DNA from: Planctomycetaceae bacterium
Lineage (GTDB): Bacteria > Planctomycetota > Planctomycetia > Pirellulales > Pirellulaceae
Assembly (NCBI GenBank): GCA_020638975.1
Contig: JACKHN010000034.1
Coordinates: forward strand, 5,251-69,250
Length of the DNA stretch: 64,000 nucleotides
Reading direction: 5' to 3'
A program made the position numbers and the translations under genes. Positions 7,490 through 16,308 of the stretch are shown here, piece by piece; the first letter of the stretch is position 1; the number at the start of each line of letters is the position of its first letter. The notes under the pieces are model-generated. The model saw only the letters and a list, made by a program, of their open reading frames with translations, had not been told where the DNA came from and made no database searches.

Positions 7490-8989
7490 TCAGTTAAGTG
7501 ACGGGCCGCGGCTCACGTTGCGGCGGGAGCCCGATGGCGAACTAGTGTGCCGATAGATGCCAGCCTTGTCCGCATCGAGGCAACGACCGTTAGCCCATGT
7601 CCGAAGACGCTCAACGGACTCCGCTGCGGTGACCGCAACGGGCACTACGTTCTGAGCGGCTTGCACAAGAGGCACGTCCAGCAGTCCAGCGAGCCGACAA
7701 CAACTTCGTACCTCGGCCCCTGTCCAATTCGTATCATCCGGTCGGCGCTGTTCAGGATTCAACTCGAACATCGTGAGGTATTGCTGCCAGATGATGTCCT
7801 TCTGATCACGACCAGGCAGATCCAGGAAGAAGATCCCGTCGAATCGTTCGCTGCGACCGAATTCCGGTGGCAGTTTGCTAACGTCGTTGCTTGTACAAAC
7901 CACAAAGACATCGCTCTTGTGATCGTTGAGCCAGCTTAAGAACGTGCCAAACATCCGTGCGGACACACCACTGTCGGACTGGCCCGAATTGCCGACACCA
8001 GCAAACGCTTTCTCAATTTCGTCGATCATCAGCACACACGGAGCCATCGCATCAATGACTTGCAGTGCCTTCCGCGTTCGCTCTTCCGACTGACCAACAA
8101 GCGACCCCATCAAGCTGCCAACGTCGAGGATCAATACCGGACGGCCAACTTCCTTTCCGATCGCCTTGCAGAATTGTGACTTGCCGCAGCCAGGCGGCGA
8201 CAACATCAATACACCACGCGGCACCAAGTGTGAGTTGTGGCGGCTGGGTTGCAACAGAGCTCGCTTCGTAAACGCTTTCAGAGCCGTCAAACCACCGAGA
8301 CTTCCGAAGTCGTCGTGGCCTCGATGTAGTGTCAGTAGCCCCGACTTCTTTAGTGCCTGAGTTTTCAATTCCCAGACGGCATCTGACTCGATGCGACCGT
8401 GGCGAACGAGTGAGAGACTGAAGGCCCCTTCAGCTTCGTAACGAGTGAGACCACCTGCCGCATCGAGAACACGCTGAAGTTCACCACCATCGGGAAGCTC
8501 GCCACCTTCCGTTGCTATACCACGGGCGATCTCTTCGAGTTGCTCACGATCAGGCAGCTCATGCTCAAGACAGACGATTAGCTTTTCAAGCTCGGTCGGG
8601 ATCTGCACAACTGGCGACAAGATCACAACAAAGGTTCGGTTGTGCTTACCCTGTACGATCCGCTGTGCTACGGCCTGCACAACTTCAGCTGAGTTTAGAA
8701 AACGGTGAAAGTTCACCAAGACCAACAACGATGGATGATCGTTGTCGGCCATTGCAGCCAGTGCATGAACTGCGGCAAGCGGGTCGGCCCCCGCTCCCTC
8801 ATCGGTGTCACCGCTGTGACGATCGGTCGCCCGCAGCCCTTGATCGATGTCCCAAACTGCCAACCTCCAGCCTTCGCCGTGACAAAGGCGGGCCATTTCC
8901 AACAGCGCGTCGTCGTGTTCGCAGCTTTGCACCCAAATGCCAGTGAAGCACGCACGCACGTTTTCCGCCAAGCGTTCAGATAGTGTCAT
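7490..8989 (-). CDS. Ycf46-like AAA+ ATPase
   Basis: A 499-aa cytoplasmic ATPase with two parts. Residues 1-230 form a degenerate P-loop-like N-terminal region. Residues 235-430 are a classical AAA+ domain with Walker A SPPGCGKS (264-271), Walker B CVLMIDEIEK (318-327), a sensor stretch VFVVCTSND and an arginine-rich RSERFDGIFFLDLPGR. This two-part layout matches the Ycf46 family of cyanobacteria and plastids. A helical lid and a C-terminal tail follow. The start overlaps the TOPRIM gene by 14 bases, with AAAGGAA 5 bases upstream, which implies coupled expression. The enzyme presumably remodels or unloads a protein substrate. Its presence with a ubiquitin-like system suggests a recognition-unfolding partnership, which is inference. 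Confidence 0.86.
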   Translation of the reverse strand: MTLSERLAENVRACFTGIWVQSCEHDDALLEMARLCHGEGWRLAVWDIDQGLRATDRHSGDTDEGAGADPLAAVHALAAMADNDHPSLLVLVNFHRFLNSAEVVQAVAQRIVQGKHNRTFVVILSPVVQIPTELEKLIVCLEHELPDREQLEEIARGIATEGGELPDGGELQRVLDAAGGLTRYEAEGAFSLSLVRHGRIESDAVWELKTQALKKSGLLTLHRGHDDFGSLGGLTALKAFTKRALLQPSRHNSHLVPRGVLMLSPPGCGKSQFCKAIGKEVGRPVLILDVGSLMGSLVGQSEERTRKALQVIDAMAPCVLMIDEIEKAFAGVGNSGQSDSGVSARMFGTFLSWLNDHKSDVFVVCTSNDVSKLPPEFGRSERFDGIFFLDLPGRDQKDIIWQQYLTMFELNPEQRRPDDTNWTGAEVRSCCRLAGLLDVPLVQAAQNVVPVAVTAAESVERLRTWANGRCLDADKAGIYRHTSSPSGSRRNVSRGPSLN

Positions 8990-9686
8990 TGTCGGTTCCT
9001 TTCTTAATCGAGGAGTGTAGTGAACATGACGGGCACCTGCCCGAACGCGAAAGTTCCGCCAAGGAAGCGATCGCCCTTAGCCACGAGGCAATCTCGCCAT
9101 CTGGATCACGATCTTGCAGCAGATCACAGGTCATGTGTTCAGCCGCCGTCGTATTGAGCCAGCGTTTGGTTCGATGCGTCAATTGACTGCGAACACGGCG
9201 CGTGAGCACCTCCCACGGTGTTTTGCCCAAACCAGATTCATAGACTCTTTGGGCGGTAATCTCCGCCGCAGGGTCGAGGCTGTCGAACGTCACTTCGATT
9301 GAACCGGCATCGAAGATCGCTTGAGGATGAATATAATTCTCCAAGCTGCGTTTGCTGGTTAGTAAAGCGCGACAATGTGGGCGGCGGTTCACCGCTTTGG
9401 CGGCTTTGCCGCGGTAGTCGGTCTCAGGTGGAAGTTCGCGGTCGTAGAGATGGAACTCCGGTTTTGCGAGAGGAGCAAGCCGGTGCGTCCACGCTCGGAC
9501 ATTCCCTCCACCGAAGGGGACGAATATCAATTCGCCTCTCTGTTCCATGTTGGCGAGATCGGGCAGCGACGAGTCTTGCGAGTGGAGCAGTAGCGAGATG
9601 CGTCGTAGAAATTCGATGTCGTTTGTGCCTTCAACGACCAGTAGAACCTGCACCAGATCGGTTGTTGTGGCGTGCCACGAGGGCAC
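8976..9686 (-). CDS. TOPRIM-like (OLD/DUF4435-type) protein
   Basis: A 236-aa soluble protein. The N-terminal half has TOPRIM features: a hydrophobic strand ending in VLLVVEGTNDIEFLRRI with the conserved Glu, and later FHLYDRE providing an Asp on a second strand (D-x-E rather than the commoner D-x-D). These are followed by KRSLENYIHP, which resembles the region after TOPRIM in OLD-like and DUF4435 proteins. Such domains bind Mg2+ and usually belong to nucleases acting in DNA repair or phage defence. The start is uncertain. The GTG at 9686 is given, but a GGGAGG lies 7 bases before an in-frame CTG that would add about 10 residues. The gene overlaps the ATPase start by 14 bases. A nuclease role is inferred. 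Confidence 0.72.
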   Translation of the reverse strand: MPSWHATTTDLVQVLLVVEGTNDIEFLRRISLLLHSQDSSLPDLANMEQRGELIFVPFGGGNVRAWTHRLAPLAKPEFHLYDRELPPETDYRGKAAKAVNRRPHCRALLTSKRSLENYIHPQAIFDAGSIEVTFDSLDPAAEITAQRVYESGLGKTPWEVLTRRVRSQLTHRTKRWLNTTAAEHMTCDLLQDRDPDGEIASWLRAIASLAELSRSGRCPSCSLHSSIKKGTDNDTI

Positions 9687-9712
9687 CGTCGTGGTAGGTT
9701 GCTTTGTCAGTA

Positions 9713-9907
9713 TTATTCCTCCCGTTCCAAATGGTTTTGTTGTTGAAGCTGAGCTTCATGAAACTCAGCCGTTAGCGACTCGGACGTGGTCTTGCCTAGA
9801 GCAGACTCGAGAAAGCGGCTGGCGTCTCGGCATTCATTGCCGCTGAACCCTTTGGTTTCCACGCGAGACTCGCCGCTGGGCGCGATATGAATGTCAATCG
9901 TCCTCAT
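9713..9907 (-). CDS. DUF2997 protein
   Basis: A 64-aa protein beginning MRTIDIHIAPSGESRVETKG and including FSGNECRDASRFLESALG, a close match to the DUF2997 pattern of two short strands, a G-F-x-G-x-x-C-x-D-A loop and a helix. The conserved Cys is present. Proteins of this family occur in cyanobacteria and other bacteria, often beside DUF1257 proteins, and have no established function. Its ATG overlaps the DUF1257 stop (ATGA), with TAGGAG upstream, so the pair is translationally coupled. Confidence 0.85.
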   Translation of the reverse strand: MRTIDIHIAPSGESRVETKGFSGNECRDASRFLESALGKTTSESLTAEFHEAQLQQQNHLEREE

Positions 9908-10272
9908 GTGGCTTCTCCTACTTGAATCGTCAGCCTGATCGCCCCATCGTTAAGTGTCCGTTCTGTCACTGAGTGCCCCTGTCGTCGCGCCTCCAATTTC
10001 ACCTTTTCACAGGCGTACGCCTGCATTAGCCGTTCAAGCTCGCACGGCTCGCCCCAACGACCGTTGAAATTGTCGAATTGAACCGTGCCAGATTCCGTGT
10101 CGCAAACAACGGGATACCGCCAACGAGGAAGTTGAACGCAATGACCAGTGGCTTCGTCGCTGAACAGCTTGACCGTCTTGAAGACTGGTTCATCGAGTCG
10201 AAGGCGACGGCACGACGCTTGCAGTGCGATCGGATCACGAATCTCGGTCGTAATTGTGACTATGTGTGACAT
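9904..10272 (-). CDS. DUF1257 (Ycf35-like) protein
   Basis: A 122-aa protein starting MSHIVTITTEIRDPIALQAS, the signature opening of DUF1257/Ycf35 proteins. A WRYPVVCDTESGTVQFDNF segment follows, then a C-terminal helix and strand containing LMQAYACEKVKLEARRQG. The start has a near-perfect ribosome binding site (AAAGGAGG, 5 bases before the ATG). It is the first gene of the long minus-strand cassette, so its promoter should lie between 10273 and about 10330. Biochemical function is unknown. The co-occurrence of Ycf35-like and Ycf46-like proteins, both also known from cyanobacteria and plastids, is notable. Confidence 0.85.
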   Translation of the reverse strand: MSHIVTITTEIRDPIALQASCRRLRLDEPVFKTVKLFSDEATGHCVQLPRWRYPVVCDTESGTVQFDNFNGRWGEPCELERLMQAYACEKVKLEARRQGHSVTERTLNDGAIRLTIQVGEAT

Positions 10273-10326
10273 GGAACCTCCTTTGGGTTCAGGAAATGGA
10301 AATACAGTCGAGAGCTAATACTCCTC

Positions 10327-10521
10327 TCACCTTATATGCCCCGTTTTTGCCACGAGTTTAGCTGAATCTTCGTCGGTACTTGCGTCAGCCCACGGTTCGC
10401 CATGCGAACGCTCGTGCCGATGCATTGCTACGACCAGACGAGCTAGATTCGTGACAAGGCGATCACGCGCTGAGCCTTGCTCTTGCCGTGATGAACTGCT
10501 TTCGATCGGATTGGTTTTCAT
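10327..10521 (-). CDS. Small hypothetical protein downstream of serine recombinase
   Basis: A 64-aa frame starting MKTNPIESSSSRQEQGSARD, with a central hydrophobic helix RLVTNLARLVVAMHRHERSH and a polar tail. It follows the serine recombinase on the same strand with a gap of about 110 bases. No strong ribosome binding site was seen. No family recognised; it could be an accessory protein of the element or spurious. Confidence 0.35.
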   Translation of the reverse strand: MKTNPIESSSSRQEQGSARDRLVTNLARLVVAMHRHERSHGEPWADASTDEDSAKLVAKTGHIR

Positions 10522-10629
10522 GTGTGCTGTGTTCCCTGTGAGCTGAGATTGCGTCGATCAGCGTTCGCGCGTAGAAGAACGCCTCATCGGAAGTCGTCGA
10601 GGCGTTGAAGGAAGCCAACAACGGTGTCG

Positions 10630-12663
10630 CTAAACAGGCTTTCGCCGCTTTCCGTTGTTGTAGGGAAGACTTGGGCAGGGAATGCCCTGCATCTCGTACC
10701 ACCGCCGATAGCTATACCAAACATTCCCAGAGTTAACGGCGTGGCCCTCACGGCGAAGTTGCTTCGCCGTCTCCCGGTGACTCAACCCTTGATGGTCGAT
10801 TAGCTCATGAACTCTGGGCGCGATCAGATCCAATAGCGGCGGTTCGCGAAGCCAGAGTTCCACATCGCCAAAACGACGGTCATTGCGTGATGTATGAACC
10901 ACCTGCGGACTGAATACTCCTCGCACATTGGTCTGCTTCCGGCTCGGACGCTGTTCCACGCGAACGTGGACCTTTTCGCCGGTGATCGCGCGAAAGACAG
11001 CGAGCGTCTGATAAACACCGTCGTCTCCAAGCTCACCAGTTGCCGCGTCGGTCAGTAGTGTTGAAGACGTCGACATATATTTTGAAACATCGGCGGGGGA
11101 CATTGTTGCCGTGACGCCGTCGACGGATTTCCGTAGGCGATCGACTTGAGCCTGAAGTTCAACACGTTCCGCCTGGGTTGCGCGAAGCCTTGCCTTCGTC
11201 TCGTCGCGATCTTCTTTCGTTCCTTCGCCAGACAGTTCAAAAAGGTCGTCAATTCTACAGTTCAATAACTTCAATCGCTTCTCTGCCGCTTTCAACTCGG
11301 CGTTCACTCCATCATCCGCCGTCATGTCCAACTCCAAACTTCTTTTAGCGACAGCCGCCACCAACTCCGTGTCGTTCGCAATTAGCTCTACCAGCTTTCC
11401 ACAAACGCCTCGAACAGCATGTTCGCGCGAGATGATCGACTTGCGATTGCAGGTGTCACCATTCTTGCATCGCATGCCTCGACCACTTGCGCCCGCCTGA
11501 TGAAATCGCACTGGCTTGGACTTGTCGCCGCAGTGCGTACAAATGAAGAACTCAGTTGTCAGATCCCATAGCCTCAGCGGTCGTCGTTTTCGGGGACCTT
11601 GGGGACCAGTTCTTTTCTGTTCGAGCAGCGATTGCAGAGCCTCGAACGTTTCATCGTCCAAGATACGCAACTCTTCGCACGTGACGGTCGTGACTTCGTC
11701 GTCGGATTGTTCAATTTGCTTGACGTAATCCAGCTTTGTTGAAAACTGATTGCGTCGCCGACCAAACTCCCATACTCCGATCAATCGTCGATTCGACATG
11801 AGCCGACGATAGGCAGCGTAAGTCATCTTCCCGGTGGTGGATCTCGGATCGCACGGACCACCACTTTCGTTCCAATGCCGAACTCCTTCCCTGAGTGACA
11901 TGCCGTCGAGCAACATCAAAGCATGTTTGCGAATAAGTTCCGCCGCGATTGGGTCAATCTCCGGCATCGTACGCGGCAAACCGCGATTCGTGGTCGGCGC
12001 ATTGGCGATTTCCTTTCGTCGATAGCCAACTCCAATTGCGCCGGTGGTCCAGTTGTTCAAGTGCAAGCCCGTCAAACCCGATCGAACGTGATCCGCGATG
12101 GCATCGAGCAACAGGTCATCGAGCAAGCCGTGAATCTGCAACTGCAATTTCCATGTCTTCTTGTCGTTCGTGTCGATTCCTTGCGAAACGCTCACGGCAC
12201 GCAGTCCTTCCTCCACAACCTCCTCGTTAATAAACTGATATCCCTTTCCCGCTTGCCGAAACAGTCGGCTCGCTTTGAAGACCAGCAGTACCGAAGCAAG
12301 ACGCTCGCTAAGGATGTGTTTAGTTCGGTCGAGTCCTACTCGCCGCAGTCGCTTGCCTTTGACGCCTTCGTCAACGGATATCAATTCGGGTGGGACGTAA
12401 ATCCCATTTCTCGCAGCCCACTGGATGCACTCACGGACCTGATCGTCGGTTGAGTGTTGAAGCTTCGTGCTAAAACGAGAGTAGATTGTGCCGATTTGAA
12501 GATCGGCTGCACGGGCCCAATCGAGCCGCGAACGAAACGACGATCCAAAGTCAAACTCGATCCCAATGTTATGAAGGGCTGCCACGCTGGTCCACCAATG
12601 ACCTGCCTTCTCGGCGAGGTCAGTAGACGCGGCTCCCTCCTCGGTTGCAGGCAGTAAATTCAT
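10630..12663 (-). CDS. Large serine recombinase
   Basis: A site-specific recombinase of about 677 residues from the ATG at 12663, chosen because GGGAG lies 5 bases upstream; the frame is open further upstream but without such a site. The N-terminal resolvase domain carries IYSRFST, with R63 and the nucleophile S65, then LLVFKASRLFR and the conserved glycine-rich end. A recombinase domain includes YRRLMSNRRLIGVWEFGR. Next come a zinc ribbon (FICTHCG ... MRCKNGDTCNRK), a coiled-coil segment (ELKAAEKRLKLLNCRIDDLF) and a C-terminal helical region with a short HTH-like pattern (LSHRETAKQLRREGHAV). Such enzymes integrate and excise phages and large elements. It is full length and lies beside an unrelated tyrosine integrase. 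Confidence 0.92.
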   Translation of the reverse strand: MNLLPATEEGAASTDLAEKAGHWWTSVAALHNIGIEFDFGSSFRSRLDWARAADLQIGTIYSRFSTKLQHSTDDQVRECIQWAARNGIYVPPELISVDEGVKGKRLRRVGLDRTKHILSERLASVLLVFKASRLFRQAGKGYQFINEEVVEEGLRAVSVSQGIDTNDKKTWKLQLQIHGLLDDLLLDAIADHVRSGLTGLHLNNWTTGAIGVGYRRKEIANAPTTNRGLPRTMPEIDPIAAELIRKHALMLLDGMSLREGVRHWNESGGPCDPRSTTGKMTYAAYRRLMSNRRLIGVWEFGRRRNQFSTKLDYVKQIEQSDDEVTTVTCEELRILDDETFEALQSLLEQKRTGPQGPRKRRPLRLWDLTTEFFICTHCGDKSKPVRFHQAGASGRGMRCKNGDTCNRKSIISREHAVRGVCGKLVELIANDTELVAAVAKRSLELDMTADDGVNAELKAAEKRLKLLNCRIDDLFELSGEGTKEDRDETKARLRATQAERVELQAQVDRLRKSVDGVTATMSPADVSKYMSTSSTLLTDAATGELGDDGVYQTLAVFRAITGEKVHVRVEQRPSRKQTNVRGVFSPQVVHTSRNDRRFGDVELWLREPPLLDLIAPRVHELIDHQGLSHRETAKQLRREGHAVNSGNVWYSYRRWYEMQGIPCPSLPYNNGKRRKPV

Positions 12664-13026
12664 AGAGTCTCCCTTTCGATTGTTGGCAAACATAGGGCCT
12701 GAACGGAATCGCAAAAGAAACGCTCCGTTAGAGGCGGATCGCAATGATGGACGAGATGCGAGCAAGTGTCGGTTTGAGAAAACTAACAAATGGCGTCCTT
12801 GCCATAACTTCTCACGGTATATGGCGCATTTCTGCTGCGGATTTAGAGCAGAGCGCCGAATGCAACGCAGATTCGCCCATGGAGTTGGTTCCAAACGGGC
12901 GTTACAACAGCTAACCCGATTCCATCATGTATATATGACGCGAAAACGGGCTCAATTTAGGTAGGCGTGAGCCAACACTCGCATGTTGGCCCACGCTTCG
13001 AGTAGTCCACATGACTCGCCTTGCGT
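12664..13026. other. Gap between the two recombinases with a hairpin at 12966-12995
   Basis: No gene was found. At 12966-12977 and 12984-12995 the arms cgtgagccaaca and tgttggcccacg form a 12-bp inverted repeat (one mismatch, 6-base loop). It lies 32 bases past the integrase stop and may act as a transcription stop or be part of a recombination site. There is no T-tract. The promoter of the serine recombinase should lie near 12670-12800. Confidence 0.45.
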
Positions 13027-14175
<1,149 letters not shown>

Positions 14176-14253
14176 TTTCAATTGACCTTTTCGTGTTATC
14201 CCAGTTGCCGCCGGGAATTGACTTGTGAAATGAAACAGATGACACTGTGGTTG

Positions 14254-14324
14254 GGAACCGTATTCGGTTCCTTGCCGCCAAGGGATCGATTTACGGGTTG
14301 CCGCCCGTGATCCCTTGGTTTTTT
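14254..14324 (+). terminator. Two hairpins ending in a T-run
   Basis: A small hairpin, ggaaccg-tatt-cggttcc (14254-14271), is followed by a strong stem. Its outer arms ccaagggatc (14278-14287) and gatcccttgg (14309-14318) enclose an inner acggg/cccgt pairing and are directly followed by six T. This is a good intrinsic terminator for plus-strand transcription, yet no plus-strand gene precedes it here. It may be the remnant terminator of a host gene displaced by insertion of the island, or it may insulate the sulfatase gene. Confidence 0.6.
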
Positions 14325-14404
14325 AATGCGCGGGAATCCACAGTGGTGGTCCGCGAGTTCGATACGAGTGTCTTACACCCGCCATCCGAAGAAGGGGAAT
14401 CAAC

Positions 14405-16267
14405 ATGTTCAAGTTCCTTGCCGAGACGCTGCCGTTAGGCAGAGGAACATTCGATTGCCGCCGAACATTCCCACGTCAGTTGCTACACAGAATAACTACA
14501 CTCGCCACGACAGCGATCGCATTAATCTTCGCGCAAACTCTTTATATACCGTTACTAAAGGCCAAGTCAAGCGAACGTCCGAACATCGTTTTGGTACTGA
14601 CCGACGATCAAGGCTGGGGCGACTTGAGCTTGAACGGCAACACAAATCTGAGCACGCCGAATATCGATTCGCTGGCTCGCGATGGTGCGAGCTTTGACCG
14701 CTTTTATGTTTGCCCTGTCTGTTCGCCGACACGAGCTGAGTTCCTCACGGGACGTTACCATCCGCGCAGCGGTGTCTACAGCACGTCTGCCGGTGGCGAG
14801 CGAATGAACCTGGACGAGATGACGATCGGCGACACCTTCAAAGCGGCGGGTTATGCCACCGGAGCCTTCGGCAAGTGGCATAACGGCATGCAGTATCCGT
14901 ATCATCCCAATGGGCGCGGCTTCGATGAGTACTACGGTTTCTGTAGCGGGCACTGGGGCGACTACTTTAGTCCGCCGCTCGAACACAACGGTCAACTCGT
15001 GCAAGGTGAAGGTTTCATCATTGACGATCTGACTGACAAAGCGATGGCGTTCATGGAGGCGAATAAGGACAAGCCCTTCTTCGCCTACCTCCCTTACAAC
15101 ACGCCTCACTCGCCGATGCAAGTTCCCGATCGCTTCTGGGACAAGTTCAAAGACAAGAAACTCGCGATGCACAATCGTGATCCCGAACGTGAAGACATCG
15201 GGCACGTCCGCTGTGCGTTGGCAATGTGCGAGAACATCGATTGGAACGTCGGTCGAATTCTTGAGAAGCTCGATGATCTGAGTATCGCAGAAAATACGAT
15301 CGTCGTTTACTTCTGTGACAACGGACCAAACGGCGTGCGATGGAACGGTGGCATGAAAGGCCGAAAAGGCTCGACCGACGAAGGAGGCGTCCGCTCGCCT
15401 CTACTGATTCGTTGGCCCGGTCACATACCAGACGGCACGAAGGTCCGCGAAATTGCTGCGGCCATTGACCTGCTACCGACGTTAGCGGAACTTGCTGATG
15501 TTCCACTTGTCAGCCAAAAGGCACTCGACGGCACAAGTCTCAAGATGCTATTGGCTGCGCCGGACGCCTATTTGTGGCCCAATCGAATGATTGTTTCGCA
15601 CTGGAACAAGAAAGTCAGCGTTCGCGATGCGCGCTATCGGCTTGATCATGAGGGGAAACTATTCGACATCCGTAGTGACCCAGGCCAGAACAAAGACGTT
15701 GCGGCGAAATATCCCGAGATTGCCGCCAAACTCTCGAAAGAGGCCGAAACGTTCCGGAAGGAAGTCCTCGCCGGTTACGACGATGACAACCGTCCCTTCC
15801 TGATCGGGCATGCCGATTATCCGTACACGCAGATTCCCGCTCGCGATGGAACAGCACACGGCACGATCAAACGCTCGAATCGCTTCCCGAATTGTTCGTT
15901 CTTTACAAATTGGACGAGCCTTGACGACAAGATTACCTGGGATGCTGAAGTCGGAGCGACGGGAAACTACCAAGTGGAGCTTCACTACGCCTGTCCAGCA
16001 GCCGACATTGGTGCGGCCATCGAGTTGACGTTCAACGACAGCAAGCTGCACAGTCGAATCACCGAAGCCCATGATCCGCCACTACGCGGTGGCGAGAACG
16101 ATCGCGTTGAGCGTCAAGAGTCGTACGTCAAGGATTTCAAATCAATGTCGCTTGGCACGATCCGTTTGGAGAAGGGCAAGGGGACGCTCACGCTTCAAGC
16201 GACTGAGATGCCGGGCAAGCAAGTGATGGAGTTCCGTTTGTTGATGCTCACACGAGTTGAAGAGTAA
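14405..16267 (+). CDS. Secreted sulfatase (type I, S1 family)
   Basis: A 620-aa arylsulfatase-like enzyme with an N-terminal membrane or signal segment (TTLATTAIALIFAQTLYIPL, about residues 31-50). The alkaline-phosphatase-like core begins PNIVLVLTDDQGWGD, with metal-binding D67 and D68. The formylglycine signature is CSPTRAEFLTGR, with C106 as the residue oxidised to formylglycine and R110 conserved. HNGMQYPYHPNGRGFDEYYG and YFCDNGPNG are further active-site segments. After the catalytic domain (to about residue 470) there is a beta-rich C-terminal domain of about 140 residues of unclear type. Sulfatases of this class release sulfate from polysaccharides and are abundant in marine planctomycetes. 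It lies 36 bases before the next secreted enzyme and may share its transcript. Confidence 0.92.
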   Translation: MFKFLAETLPLGRGTFDCRRTFPRQLLHRITTLATTAIALIFAQTLYIPLLKAKSSERPNIVLVLTDDQGWGDLSLNGNTNLSTPNIDSLARDGASFDRFYVCPVCSPTRAEFLTGRYHPRSGVYSTSAGGERMNLDEMTIGDTFKAAGYATGAFGKWHNGMQYPYHPNGRGFDEYYGFCSGHWGDYFSPPLEHNGQLVQGEGFIIDDLTDKAMAFMEANKDKPFFAYLPYNTPHSPMQVPDRFWDKFKDKKLAMHNRDPEREDIGHVRCALAMCENIDWNVGRILEKLDDLSIAENTIVVYFCDNGPNGVRWNGGMKGRKGSTDEGGVRSPLLIRWPGHIPDGTKVREIAAAIDLLPTLAELADVPLVSQKALDGTSLKMLLAAPDAYLWPNRMIVSHWNKKVSVRDARYRLDHEGKLFDIRSDPGQNKDVAAKYPEIAAKLSKEAETFRKEVLAGYDDDNRPFLIGHADYPYTQIPARDGTAHGTIKRSNRFPNCSFFTNWTSLDDKITWDAEVGATGNYQVELHYACPAADIGAAIELTFNDSKLHSRITEAHDPPLRGGENDRVERQESYVKDFKSMSLGTIRLEKGKGTLTLQATEMPGKQVMEFRLLMLTRVEE

Positions 16268-16308
16268 GATTTCCGACGATTTCACATTCACGTAAGAGGT
16301 CATTGTTC

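Noticed and set aside
14250..14290. tRNA-like sequence as the integrase attachment site
   Set aside because: The ggaaccg/cggttcc hairpin followed by ccgcca recalls a T-arm and CCA end, but no cloverleaf could be built.
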